Positions 35,361 through 44,166 are shown, numbered from the stretch's first letter. The stretch is DNA of 64,000 bases from Sphingomonas bacterium (GCF_903642285.1 NZ_CAHJWJ010000001.1:1-64000); one strand, 5' to 3'. Notes: generated by a model from the letters alone, not told the origin. Numbers and translations: made by a program.

Positions 35361-36839
35361 GTGAGCGACGTGCGGCGCGAGCGGTGGCGCGTGCGGATCG
35401 CGCTGGGACTGGTGATCTTCGTGGCCGCCGCCCTGCGGCTGACGGGGCTGCATTATTCGTTGTGGAATGACGAAGTCGCATCGGTCGAATTCGCCAAGGT
35501 TCCTGTCCGCCTGCTCTGGTCGGACTGGATGATCCGCGAAACCAATCCGCCGCTCTATTACACCGTGCTTCACGGATGGATGATGGCGGTCGGCAACGGT
35601 GATGGTCATCTGCGGTTGTTGACGGCGCTGATCGGTTGCCTCGATATTCTCCTCGTCTTCGCGCTGGGCCGACGGGTCGGCGGTGCCTGGACGGGGACCA
35701 TCGCCGCCGCGCTGGTCGCGCTGTCCGCGCAGAACATCCTCTACAGCCAGCAGGTGCGCGCCTATATCCTTGCCGATGCGGGAGCGGTGGCCGCGATCAC
35801 TGGGGCGATCGTGTTTCTCGACGCAGTGCATCGGCCGACCGGGGATGGCCGCCGCGCAGGGGGGCTCGCGCTCTACCTCGGCGGTGCCGCGGTCGCGATC
35901 TATTCGCACACGACTTTGTTGCTGTTGCCGGCGCTGACGGGCGTTTTCGTCCTGGCGCGGCTGGTCCTTCCCGCGTCGCGCGCCGTGCGTCCGGTGGAGG
36001 AATGGATCGCGACCAACGCGCTGCTGCTGCTCGCCGCTGCGTGGTGGGTACGGATCACGATCCTGCAGGCGGAGACACGATCGACGATCGGCTGGATCGC
36101 GACGCCATCGCTACCCTATGCGATCCGGATGACGCTCGAATCCTTTCTGCCATGGCAGATTGGCCCGGCGCAGTACCTCGTAGCAGTGCTCGCGACTGCT
36201 GCTGCGGCATGGGGTACCTGGCAGTGGCGTGACCGGCCGGACTATCTGCTGCTGCCGTTCCTGGCGGTCGGCCTGCCGGTCCTTCTCTATGCCGCGAGCA
36301 TCAAGGTGCCGATGTTTCTCGATCGAACCGTCTATTGGGCGAGCGCGCCCTTTCTCGTCACGGTCGCAGCCGGCATTGCACGATTGCAGCCCCGCGGCGT
36401 GGCAATCGGTGCCGCCGGCATCGCGGTCGTGGCGAGCGTAGCGGGTTGGGCCACCTGGTTTCCGGCACGCGAGACCGAGCCCTGGCAGGATATCGCCGAG
36501 TCACTCGATCGCCAATATCCCGGCATGACGGTGCTGACGCAAGGCATCGGGCCCACGCTGGCGCTGCGTCGGTATTGCCGGCCGCCCGGCTGCTCCCTTC
36601 GCATCATTGGCGTCCGATCGCCGTCGATCGACACCTGGGCGTCGGGCTTTTCGGTGCCCGGCATGGTCGGCAAGCACGAGGCGGCCGATATCCTAAAGCG
36701 GCGCGGGTCGATCGTGGCGATACGGTGGATGGCGGCCGATCCGATGGCGATGCCGCCGCCTACCGCATTGGCGCGGCCCATCGTCATCGGGTATGGCCAT
36801 GCCGATAATATCGGAGCGACATTGTGGCGCGTGCGGTGA
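35361..36839 (+). CDS. membrane glycosyltransferase, GT39/ArnT-like
   Basis: A 492-residue polytopic protein of the GT-C fold. The first loop YSLWNDEVASVEFAKVPVRL carries the acidic pair of this group, and IRETNPPLYYTVLHGWMMA is the companion motif. About ten membrane helices follow, then a soluble C-terminal part. GT-C enzymes use polyprenyl-phosphate-linked sugars on the periplasmic side, so this one could add a side sugar to exported repeats or modify proteins. The start is GTG 35361 with GGGAG upstream. A GT2 gene follows at once, overlapping only by upstream alternative starts. Confidence 0.8.
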   Translation: MSDVRRERWRVRIALGLVIFVAAALRLTGLHYSLWNDEVASVEFAKVPVRLLWSDWMIRETNPPLYYTVLHGWMMAVGNGDGHLRLLTALIGCLDILLVFALGRRVGGAWTGTIAAALVALSAQNILYSQQVRAYILADAGAVAAITGAIVFLDAVHRPTGDGRRAGGLALYLGGAAVAIYSHTTLLLLPALTGVFVLARLVLPASRAVRPVEEWIATNALLLLAAAWWVRITILQAETRSTIGWIATPSLPYAIRMTLESFLPWQIGPAQYLVAVLATAAAAWGTWQWRDRPDYLLLPFLAVGLPVLLYAASIKVPMFLDRTVYWASAPFLVTVAAGIARLQPRGVAIGAAGIAVVASVAGWATWFPARETEPWQDIAESLDRQYPGMTVLTQGIGPTLALRRYCRPPGCSLRIIGVRSPSIDTWASGFSVPGMVGKHEAADILKRRGSIVAIRWMAADPMAMPPPTALARPIVIGYGHADNIGATLWRVR

Positions 36840-36874
36840 GATCGTCCGACGGGCATGGTCACGCGGGGCTAGAC

Positions 36875-37816
36875 ATGGACGTCTCGATCATCATCCCGAC
36901 CTATAATCGGCTCTGGAGCCTGCCGGAGACGATCTCGTCCTGTCCGAGCGGCGACAGTATCGAGATCATTGTCGTCGACGATGGCAGCACGGACGGAACA
37001 TGGGCGTGGCTGCAGAGCCGGCCCGATGTCATTTCCCTGCATCAGGTCAATCAGGGCAAACCCGCCGCCGCCAATGCGGGCTTTGCCCGTGCATCGGGAG
37101 AATATGTCAGGTTCCTCGATTCGGACGATGCCCTGATCACGGACAGTGCGAGAGACCAGCTCGCTTATGCATTGTCGACCGGGTCCGACATCTGCGTTGC
37201 GGGTTATCTGGCGGAGTACGTCGCTTCGGGAAACCGGGTTCTGCATGCCTGGGAAGATTGCGGCGATTTCCTGGCGCAGCAGCTGGGGGAATGCGACAGC
37301 TCCCATTACTCCGCGTACCTCTTCAGGCGGCAGTTCCTGAACGATATCCGTCATCGGCCGGAATTTGCGTTCCGGGATGACCGGATGATGGTCGTGGAAT
37401 GCGCGGTAAAGGAGCCGTCGGTCGCGGTGTGGAACCAGCCGACCCTGTTGCATCGCCATCATCTCCAGCCTCGTACGCAGTTCCGGTCGGGATCGGTGGC
37501 GATCGTCACCCATTGGCAGGAACTGCAGATGTACCGGCAGATTGCCGCGCGTCTGACCGAGGCGGGTTTGCTGACCGATCGGCGCCGAGCGGCGATGGCG
37601 AACAACATCTGGCCACTGGCGCTGCGCATCGCGGGGCATGACCGGCGTGAGGGACGGGCGGCACTCGAATGGCTATGGTCGCTGTATCCGGGCTTCATTA
37701 TACCGAAGGGCGGCATCAACGACCTTTATAGAGTATTGGGAGTTGCCGTTGCACAAACGCTGGTGAATGCCGCCCGGACGGTTCGAAACACCGGTCGAGC
37801 GACCTGGCGGGGTTGA
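36875..37816 (+). CDS. glycosyltransferase family 2
   Basis: A 313-residue GT2 protein. MDVSIIIPTYNRLWSLPETI, IEIIVVDDGSTDGTWAWL and EYVRFLDSDDALITDSARD show a full donor site. The later FAFRDDRMMVVECAVKE may hold the catalytic base. The ATG at 36875 is favoured because the 17 upstream codons overlap the GT39 gene and have no similarity. It lies between the GT-C gene and the polymerase gene, so it probably belongs to the same EPS operon. Sugar specificity unknown. Confidence 0.83.
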   Translation: MDVSIIIPTYNRLWSLPETISSCPSGDSIEIIVVDDGSTDGTWAWLQSRPDVISLHQVNQGKPAAANAGFARASGEYVRFLDSDDALITDSARDQLAYALSTGSDICVAGYLAEYVASGNRVLHAWEDCGDFLAQQLGECDSSHYSAYLFRRQFLNDIRHRPEFAFRDDRMMVVECAVKEPSVAVWNQPTLLHRHHLQPRTQFRSGSVAIVTHWQELQMYRQIAARLTEAGLLTDRRRAAMANNIWPLALRIAGHDRREGRAALEWLWSLYPGFIIPKGGINDLYRVLGVAVAQTLVNAARTVRNTGRATWRG

Positions 37817-37826
37817 GAGGTAACGC

Positions 37827-39203
37827 ATGAGCCGTGACACACTTGCAAGCAAGCGAACCGACTTCGCCCCCGCGCCAAGAAATTTTCAGGTCAAGCTCGT
37901 CCGCCTGCCGATCTCCGTATCGGCAGAAGGGTTGGCGTGCGTCGCCACGCTCGCACTTCCGTTCATCAATATCGTCGGCCCGATCGGCGTGCTCGCCTTT
38001 TTTGGGAGTACCAGCCTTGTCCTGATGCTGCGACCGCTGCCCAGCATGCGCGAACTCCTCCGTTTTTCGCCGCTGTTCCTGCTTCCCGTCCTGGCGATCC
38101 TCTCGACGATCTGGTCCGAAGCGCCGCAGCGGTCGATGCGCTCCGGCCTCGAGCTGTTGCTGACGATCGGGGCGGGGATCGTCATCTGCCGCAATATGCG
38201 CCCCGAACGGTTCATTCTGTGCCTTTTCGTCGCCATGCTGCTAATCTCCGCCACCGTCGCGCCCAACATCCCGCAGTGCATCGCCACCAAATATCCGCTG
38301 ACGGCGTCATGGGGCAGCAAGAATCAGGTTGGCCTGTTCGGTTTCCTGCTGTTCGCGCTGTCGCCGGCGATCATTTTCGACCGGCTCCAGCCTTGGCCTG
38401 CTCGACTGATCGCACCGCTCGCGGCGGTGTATGCGCTGCTCGTCTGTTACCTCGCGCAATCCGGCGGAACGACGTCGTGCCTGGTACTGATGATGATCGC
38501 CTTTCCGCCGCTGGCGCTTTTGGCAGCGATGAAACCGCCTCTGCGGATCGCGCTCGTCGTCATCACGCTCCTGCTTATCCTGGGTGCCAGCTTCTTCCTG
38601 AGCGACATCAGCGCGGCGATCACCGACTTCAGGACCACGGTGCTCAACAAGGACGCGACGCTCACGGGGCGGACCTATCTCTGGGACTTTGCCGATCGCC
38701 TGTCCGCGGGCAGTCCGATACTCGGGCACGGGTATTTCGCTTTCTGGCGGCAGGGCAATATCGACGCGGAGGGCCTTTGGCGGTGGGGCGGTATCGCTGC
38801 GCGTGGCGGATTCAATTTCCATAATGCTTTCGTCGGCATGCGCGTGGACCTGGGCATCGTCGGTGTTGTGATATTGGCCGGGAGCTGCGTCGCCGTGATG
38901 CTGGGCGCGCTCAGTCGACAGGTCATCGCCCCCAGCACGGCACTGGCCTGCCTGATCTCGATCACGCTGGTTAACTATGTCCGGACCTATGTGGAAGAAG
39001 GTCTGGTATCGCCCTTCAGCGTCGTCACGCTCGTCTGGCTGGCGACCATTCTCTATGCGCTGCCGGCGCGCCTGGGCCAGTCCGAGCCCGTATCCGGCGA
39101 GCGTGTTCGGGCCTATGTCGCCGACGATCCGATCCGTCCCCGCAAGGAACGCTGGTCGGCGGGCATCCCGAGGGGAAGGCCGTCAAGGAGAATGCTGGGC
39201 TGA
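37827..39203 (+). CDS. O-antigen ligase/polymerase family membrane protein (Wzy-like)
   Basis: A 458-residue inner-membrane protein with 10-12 helices. After the sixth helix region lies the Wzy_C (O-antigen ligase) block: TLTGRTYLWDFADRLSAGSP with the conserved R-x-x-x-W, then ILGHGYFAFW, then FNFHNAFVGMRVDLGIVGVV with the His of the ligase motif. Such proteins polymerise lipid-linked repeats in the periplasm. GAGAGG precedes the ATG. As the only candidate polymerase in the locus, it is assigned as Wzy of the EPS, working with the flippase at 7183 and the co-polymerase at 32198. Confidence 0.88.
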   Translation: MSRDTLASKRTDFAPAPRNFQVKLVRLPISVSAEGLACVATLALPFINIVGPIGVLAFFGSTSLVLMLRPLPSMRELLRFSPLFLLPVLAILSTIWSEAPQRSMRSGLELLLTIGAGIVICRNMRPERFILCLFVAMLLISATVAPNIPQCIATKYPLTASWGSKNQVGLFGFLLFALSPAIIFDRLQPWPARLIAPLAAVYALLVCYLAQSGGTTSCLVLMMIAFPPLALLAAMKPPLRIALVVITLLLILGASFFLSDISAAITDFRTTVLNKDATLTGRTYLWDFADRLSAGSPILGHGYFAFWRQGNIDAEGLWRWGGIAARGGFNFHNAFVGMRVDLGIVGVVILAGSCVAVMLGALSRQVIAPSTALACLISITLVNYVRTYVEEGLVSPFSVVTLVWLATILYALPARLGQSEPVSGERVRAYVADDPIRPRKERWSAGIPRGRPSRRMLG

Positions 39204-39268
39204 TGCGCCTGACACCTATGCACCGGCAATCAATCCGGTCTATGAAAGCGTAGTTTGGGGGGCACCGG

Positions 39269-40534
39269 ATGAACAAGAAGCGATTGCTGCACATGGGCTT
39301 GGTCTTGCTTGGCCTGATCCCGACGGCGGCCGAAGCGCAGTCGTTGGTCTCTGGCCAGGGAGTCGCCGATCGCGCGCGTCCGGATTATGATCCGGTCGGC
39401 TCGCGCGTTGGTGCCTTCATCCTGTATCCCACGGTGACGGCGACCGCGGCCGCGACTAACAATTATCTCGCGACTGATACGGATCAGCGCGGCGATGCTT
39501 ATCTGTACGTTCAACCCGATCTGCTCGTGCGCAGCGATCTGGCCAGGCAGCAGTTCGAGGGGCATGTCTTCGTCAACCAAAGCGTGCACGCTTCGTTGTC
39601 CGGCGACGATTCGACGCAATATGGCGCGTCGGCGAACGACTCGTTCGACGTCAGTCACGACACGCAGTTCAGGGTGAACGGCTCGGCCGGCCGGTTCGTC
39701 GAGAGCCGCGCCAGCCTCGGCACGTTCCAGGATGCGGCCGAACCGGTGAAGTTCGAGATCTACCATGCCGGAGTCGGTGCCTCGCACAGCTTTACCGACC
39801 TGACGATCGGCGGGGATTTTTCGGCCGAATACCGAAATTACAACAACACCAAATTGTTCGACGGGACGCCCGTTGATCAGAGCTACCGCGATGTTCGCGA
39901 ATTGACCGCCAGCGGCAGTGCGCAATACGCGCTTCGCAACGGCATCGGTCTGATCGTCAGCGGGCAGTATAATGACGAGCACTATAATTTCGGGCCGGGC
40001 AGCGCAGGCTTTATCCCGAACAATAGCATTAATCGCGACTCGACGGGCTTCAACATCGATGCCGGCGTTACGTTGGAACTGACCCACCTCATCCTGGGCC
40101 ACGTCGAGGTGGGTTATCTAAGCCGTTCCTATGATGACCCACAGCTCAGTAATTTCGGGGGTTTGTCGTACAGCGTTGACGTGTTGTGGAACGTGACACC
40201 GATCACGTCGCTGCGGTTTCGTGCCAGTCGTTCCATTCAGGATACGAGTTCTCCGCAACTTGCCGGCTACACTAGAAGCGATTTCTACTTCAACGTCGAT
40301 CACGAATTGTATCGCTATGTAATCTTGTCGGGCAGTGCCACCTATGGCAGCTTTCGTCCCAATGGCATCGGGGTCGGCGGCAATGAATATTCGGTCGGAA
40401 CCGGTGCCCGGTACCTCATCAATCGGCGCTATTCGTTGACGGCGAACGTGAATTATGCGGGCCGATCTTCAGACGCCGAGATCTTGCGCTACAACGCCGT
40501 TACCGGGAGCATCGGGTTTCGGGTTGCGCTGTAG
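39269..40534 (+). CDS. outer-membrane beta-barrel protein of the EPS locus
   Basis: A 421-residue protein with a signal peptide (LVLLGLIPTAAEA|QSL) followed by about 390 residues of alternating amphipathic strands with aromatic girdle residues. Strands such as EVGYLSRSYDDPQLSNFGG and SGSATYGSFRPNGIGVGG recur, and the last strand ends in an aliphatic residue (SIGFRVAL). This fits the BBP2-type putative porin group found in EPS and PEP-CTERM loci, related to sphingan GelF-type proteins. It may be the outer-membrane channel paired with the short OPX protein at 22657. GGGGGG precedes the ATG. Confidence 0.85.
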   Translation: MNKKRLLHMGLVLLGLIPTAAEAQSLVSGQGVADRARPDYDPVGSRVGAFILYPTVTATAAATNNYLATDTDQRGDAYLYVQPDLLVRSDLARQQFEGHVFVNQSVHASLSGDDSTQYGASANDSFDVSHDTQFRVNGSAGRFVESRASLGTFQDAAEPVKFEIYHAGVGASHSFTDLTIGGDFSAEYRNYNNTKLFDGTPVDQSYRDVRELTASGSAQYALRNGIGLIVSGQYNDEHYNFGPGSAGFIPNNSINRDSTGFNIDAGVTLELTHLILGHVEVGYLSRSYDDPQLSNFGGLSYSVDVLWNVTPITSLRFRASRSIQDTSSPQLAGYTRSDFYFNVDHELYRYVILSGSATYGSFRPNGIGVGGNEYSVGTGARYLINRRYSLTANVNYAGRSSDAEILRYNAVTGSIGFRVAL

Positions 40535-40587
40535 TTGACAGATAGATGTCTGCCTCCGCTTCGAGCGGTTGCGACCATCAACCTTTG

Positions 40588-40608
40588 AAAAACGCCACCT
40601 TTGGCGTT
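40588..40608 (-). terminator. intrinsic terminator of the small membrane protein gene
   Basis: Read on the minus strand, AACGCCA pairs with TGGCGTT across a four-base loop (40602-40608 and 40591-40597), and the stem runs into five T residues (40592-40588). The stop codon TAA of the gene (40607-40609) overlaps the first bases of the stem. Confidence 0.85.
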
Positions 40609-40816
40609 ACCAAATCAGCGCTGCGATTACGGCCCATACGATGCCGGACAAGGCAATTGCGACGACAAGGCCGGTATAGGGCGAGTAATGCCGGATCGGC
40701 CTGCGACGCCTCCGGCCAGCGCCGTCGTTCCTGCGCGAGATTTGGAAATGCGGGCGGCTCGCAAAGGCGTTGCCTTTTCGCGGCCTCACCGAATATCTGG
40801 CTGTCAGCGTCATCAT
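40607..40816 (-). CDS. small basic membrane protein, unknown
   Basis: A 69-residue protein from the ATG at 40814-40816, which stands directly behind AGGCGAGG. The first 45 residues are strongly basic (ending in DGAGRRRRRPIRHYSPY) and one C-terminal helix follows (TGLVVAIALSGIVWAVIAAL). A perfect terminator touches its stop codon, which supports it as a real gene. I do not recognise a family. Topology is probably N-in, single span. It is antiparallel to its neighbours, between the beta-barrel gene and the PilZ gene. Confidence 0.65.
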   Translation of the reverse strand: MMTLTARYSVRPRKGNAFASRPHFQISRRNDGAGRRRRRPIRHYSPYTGLVVAIALSGIVWAVIAALIW

Positions 40817-40954
40817 ATCCTCGCCTCGGGTGTTCGACAGTCTCGATTTACTAAACGGATGCTGTGGCTTTCCGTTCCGGTCCGGCGGCTGCCGGCTATT
40901 TCCCAAACCTTTTGTTAACCCGGCATTGGTAACCTGCATTCGTCGGGGAACAAA

Positions 40955-41440
40955 ATGCTAAACGCAAAGATCAATGTCGGAGACCAGTCGCTCGTGACGG
41001 ACGACCGCCGGTTCGGTGCGGATCGGATCACGATCGACAAGCCGAGTACGGTTCGCGCCGACGATTTGTTCCCGCGCGACGTCGTCGTCGAGGACCTGTC
41101 CTCGAGCGGTTTTCGCTTTCGATCGGACGACGGGCTCCGCGTCGGATCGACGATCTTCGTCGGCCTGGCCGGCGGCGGGATGGCACAGGCGCGGGTCGTG
41201 CGCGTCAATGATGACCAGCATGGCTGCGAGTTCGAACGACCGCTCACCGACGCCCTGCTTCAGTCGGCCTTCAATTCCCCCACCGTTCTCGCCGTTTCCT
41301 TCCCCGTGCGATACGGATCGACGGTGATCGCCGAGCGTGAAGAGAAGTGGCCGGGCACCGTGCGCCTCTCGATCCTGCTTGGTGGGACCGCCCTGTGCTG
41401 GGCGGCGCTGGCCCAGATTGGTGCCACCCTGATCCGCTGA
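40955..41440 (+). CDS. PilZ domain protein
   Basis: 161 residues. The first two thirds form a PilZ-type beta-barrel. A basic start with DDRRFGADR offers the R-x-x-x-R element, and VVVEDLSSSGFRFR gives the D-x-S-x-x-G motif that binds c-di-GMP. A hydrophobic C-terminal helix (LLGGTALCWAALAQIGATLI) would attach it to the membrane. GGGGAA precedes the ATG. Between the EPS outer-membrane gene and the exosortase gene it is a natural candidate for c-di-GMP control of EPS export. The arginine pair is not perfectly spaced, so ligand binding is unproven. Confidence 0.75.
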   Translation: MLNAKINVGDQSLVTDDRRFGADRITIDKPSTVRADDLFPRDVVVEDLSSSGFRFRSDDGLRVGSTIFVGLAGGGMAQARVVRVNDDQHGCEFERPLTDALLQSAFNSPTVLAVSFPVRYGSTVIAEREEKWPGTVRLSILLGGTALCWAALAQIGATLIR

Positions 41441-41889
41441 TGCGACGACGCGGCTGCGCGACCGAGCGATGACTTCGCCGGCAATCCCAGTCTGCTGACA
41501 ATTACCTGCCGTCATCACACCTTTAATCTACCCATGCATCCGCTTTCGTCGGGATCGTCAACTTGGTGATAACCAAATGCGGTTAGCCTGCGCGGTATGT
41601 TGGGGATTTGCACTTTGGGCCTTCACCGGTGGCGGACGCGACCGGCGTCGGCGCGGCCCGGTACGGTCGTTTCGCGCTGTCGGCGCTGCGGAAAAGTGCG
41701 CGTCGCGCATAACCACAAGCAACGCGTGCGCGATCTTTAGATGCGCGGCACAGCTGACCGACAGAGGCCGCGGGTGCGCAGTATTCTTCCGCTCGATGCT
41801 CTGCTAAAGACGCGCGGCCGGTCGACGACCGGTCGATCGTATGTCCGCCATGCCAGCGCATTTCCGGCAGTTCATTGAGAGTGTCGCGT
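41441..41889. other. intergenic region upstream of exosortase, no gene seen
   Basis: About 0.45 kb. Short open frames exist on both strands but are basic, Cys-rich and lack start signals. One small inverted repeat, TAACC...GGTTA (41570-41574 and 41581-41585), is visible. The exosortase promoter should lie here. Confidence 0.45.
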
Positions 41890-42798
41890 ATGACCTATCA
41901 GACGACGGTAACGGCCGAACCCGCGAAAGGCTCGGCGCGCGATTGGCGTGCCTTAGGATTCGTCTTTCCCGTTGCCATCGGCATGGCGGTGCTGATCGTA
42001 CCGACGTTGCGCGGCATCGCCGACGTTTCCTGGTCGACCGAGCAGGGCGCGCACGGACCCATCGTGCTGGCGATCGCGATCTGGTTGTTCGCGCGTCGCT
42101 GGCCCGCCATTCGCGCGGCTGCCGAGCCGGGATCGGCGCTGATCGGCGGCATCGTCCTTGCCATGACATTGCTGAGCTACATCGCCACGCGGGTGGTCGG
42201 CAGCATCGTCCTCGAAAGCCTGTCGCTATATGGTGCGCTGGTCGCGACGCTGTATCTGATGGTCGGGTGGCGCGGCATGCGCCAGGCGTGGTTCGCCATC
42301 GCCTATTTCCTGTTCGTGCTACCGCCGCCGGGCAGCCTGGTCGCCATCGCCACGCAACCGCTGCGCTTGCAGTTGTCGGCCTTCGCGGTGATAATACTCG
42401 CGAAATTCGGCCTGCCCGTCGCGCAGGAGGGATTGCTGATCTATATCGGCCAATACACGCTCGAGGTGAAGGCAGCCTGCAGCGGCCTGAATTCGATCAT
42501 CAGCCTTAGCGCGATCGGGCTGTTCTATGCCTATATCCGGCACAAGGACAATGTGATGTACATGGTCGTGCTGGCGGGCGTCATCGTGGCCATGGCGATC
42601 CTCGCCAACCTGTGCCGGGTGATGTTGCTGGTCCTGATCACCTATTTCCTGGGCAATGACGCAGCGCAGGGGTTCCTGCATCAATTTGCTGGCATCACGA
42701 TGTTTGTGGTGGCGCTCGCCGGGACGATGGCGTTCGATGTCCTTGCCGAGCGCTACTGGCCGACGCTCGTCAACGGCCGTTCGGGAGTGCAGGCATGA
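41890..42798 (+). CDS. xrtV: exosortase (XrtV-type)
   Basis: A 302-residue polytopic transpeptidase of the exosortase family, which cleaves PEP-CTERM tails at the inner membrane. The catalytic Cys is in VKAACSGLNS (Cys197), the Arg in ANLCRVMLLV (Arg243), and the His in FLHQFAG (His264). Eight or so helices surround them. The ATG at 41890 gives the usual N-terminus; a TTG 15 bases earlier is less likely. It overlaps the EpsI gene by ATGA. I assign the V subtype because the substrates end in PEPxTWxMM and the partner proteins fit that system. The subtype is less sure than the family. Confidence 0.88.
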   Translation: MTYQTTVTAEPAKGSARDWRALGFVFPVAIGMAVLIVPTLRGIADVSWSTEQGAHGPIVLAIAIWLFARRWPAIRAAAEPGSALIGGIVLAMTLLSYIATRVVGSIVLESLSLYGALVATLYLMVGWRGMRQAWFAIAYFLFVLPPPGSLVAIATQPLRLQLSAFAVIILAKFGLPVAQEGLLIYIGQYTLEVKAACSGLNSIISLSAIGLFYAYIRHKDNVMYMVVLAGVIVAMAILANLCRVMLLVLITYFLGNDAAQGFLHQFAGITMFVVALAGTMAFDVLAERYWPTLVNGRSGVQA

Positions 42799-43481
42799 CG
42801 ACGCGAAGCCCTACCCTGACGCGGCGGTCCTTGCTGGCCGGGGCGGCGATGATGGCGACGAGCGCCACGGCGTACGCGGTCATGCCGCGGCACGCCGAGC
42901 ATCGGCTCGCGCGCCGGAAGCTGGGGACGTTGATCTCGAAGCAGATCGGCCCGTGGCAAAATAGTTCGGCCGTCGGCATCGTCGTCACCAATTCGGAAGT
43001 CGACCAGAGCGACGGTTACGATCAGCTTCTGACCCGCGTCTATTCGGCGCCCGGTTTGCCGACGATCATGCTTTTGATCGCCTATGGCAGCACGCAGGGG
43101 GGGAGCCTCCAGCTGCATCGACCGGAGACGTGCTATCCGGGGCAGGGCTTTCACATCGGCGACTTCGAAGAAACCGATTTCGGTTTTCGCGCAGGCAGCG
43201 TCGTGCAGGCGCGTCGTTTTACCGCCTGGCGTGACAGCCGGACAGAGCGGCTCGTTTACTGGACCCGCATCGCTGACAGCTTTCCGCTCGATACGGCGCA
43301 TGAATATAGTGCGATCTTCAACAGCGTCTTGCGCGGGATCGTCCCGGACGGCGCACTGATCCGGATCTCGACGATTGGCGAGAATATTGCGAATTCCGAT
43401 CTCGCGATCACCAACTTCGCGCGAAGCATGATCGCGACCGCCACGCCGATGGGTCGCCAAATCCTGATCGGGCAAACCTGA
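42795..43481 (+). CDS. epsI: exosortase-associated protein EpsI
   Basis: A 228-residue exported protein of the EpsI/DUF3485 family that partners exosortases. The N-terminus LTRRSLLAGAAMMATSATA resembles a Tat-type signal with a twin arginine. The family's core follows: KQIGPWQNSSAV, then LLTRVYSAPGLPTIMLLIAY, then the Cys-containing LQLHRPETCYPGQGF. It is translationally coupled to the exosortase gene (ATGA). The coupled pair is the last intact part of the EPS/sorting locus before foreign DNA begins. Its biochemical role in sorting is not known. Confidence 0.88.
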   Translation: MTTRSPTLTRRSLLAGAAMMATSATAYAVMPRHAEHRLARRKLGTLISKQIGPWQNSSAVGIVVTNSEVDQSDGYDQLLTRVYSAPGLPTIMLLIAYGSTQGGSLQLHRPETCYPGQGFHIGDFEETDFGFRAGSVVQARRFTAWRDSRTERLVYWTRIADSFPLDTAHEYSAIFNSVLRGIVPDGALIRISTIGENIANSDLAITNFARSMIATATPMGRQILIGQT

Positions 43482-43575
43482 ACGGGCGTTCTAGCACTAC
43501 TTTGGCAAGTTGAAGGAACCGGCTCGAATCGTCGTTCATCCTGGTGTGTCAGTGTAGGCTGACGGGTCGACGGCG

Positions 43576-43942
43576 ATGGTGGTGGACGAGGGCTGGCGGG
43601 TCGATCTGGAGCGATGGCTTGAGCCGTTTCTGATGGGGCTATCGCATCCAGCGCGGCGGCGGATGTGCCCGCTGTACATTGCCGGTCTGATCGGTCCGGG
43701 AGACCGCAAGAGCGTTCAACCGATGGCCGCGCGGGCTGGCGATGTCGGCTATGACCAGCTTCATCATTTTGTTGCCGCCGGGGTGTGGGACAGCGCTCCG
43801 CTCGAGGCGGCCTTGCTGAAGGAGGCAGATCGCCTGGTCGGTGATCGGGCTGGCTTCCTCGTCATCGACGACACGGCGTTGCCGAAGAAGGGGCAGCACT
43901 CAGTCGTGTTGCGCCACAATATGCCTCCTCGCTCGGCAAGAC
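43576..43942 (+). pseudogene. truncated IS701-type transposase
   Basis: The frame begins MVVDEGWRVDLERWLEPFL and contains CPLYIAGLIGPGDRKSVQPM and the first catalytic Asp region FLVIDDTALPKKGQHSV, all typical of IS701 family transposases. At about 43908 a one-base deletion shifts the frame; the next frame continues VAPQYASSLGKT. At 43943 the similarity ends abruptly in unrelated helicase-like sequence. About two thirds of the transposase is missing. No complete inverted repeat was found. Confidence 0.85.
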
Positions 43943-44062
43943 AGTCCCTATCTGTTCGAGGCGGGTCCCGGCACTGAAAAGACCCAGACGCTGACCGGGC
44001 GGGTCGTTCAACTGCTCGACAAGGGCGTCGATCCGAAGAAGCTTCTCGTGCTTACCTACGCC
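43943..44062 (+). pseudogene. fragment of a UvrD/Rep-like helicase (Walker A region)
   Basis: Forty codons read SPYLFEAGPGTEKTQTLTGR and continue with LLDKGVDPKKLLVLTYA, the N-terminal P-loop and motif Ia region of UvrD-type helicases. The P-loop glycine before Lys is replaced by Glu (GTEKT in place of GTGKT), which should abolish ATP binding. The segment has neither start nor end. In a further frame just downstream (44118-44198) comes FVCAHNASFDLRMLVKRL, which recalls the Exo II motif of DnaQ-type exonucleases. Confidence 0.6.
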
Positions 44063-44166
44063 GAGCTGGTGGGAGAAAGCGATCGACGACGGCGAGGCGA
44101 TGCGGCTGCTGGGCTAAGCCAAGTTCGTCTGCGCGCACAACGCGTCCTTTGACCTGCGCATGCTCG

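Noticed and set aside
41577..41861. Short frames on both strands upstream of exosortase
   Set aside because: Basic and cysteine-rich without start signals; they look like non-coding G+C-rich DNA.
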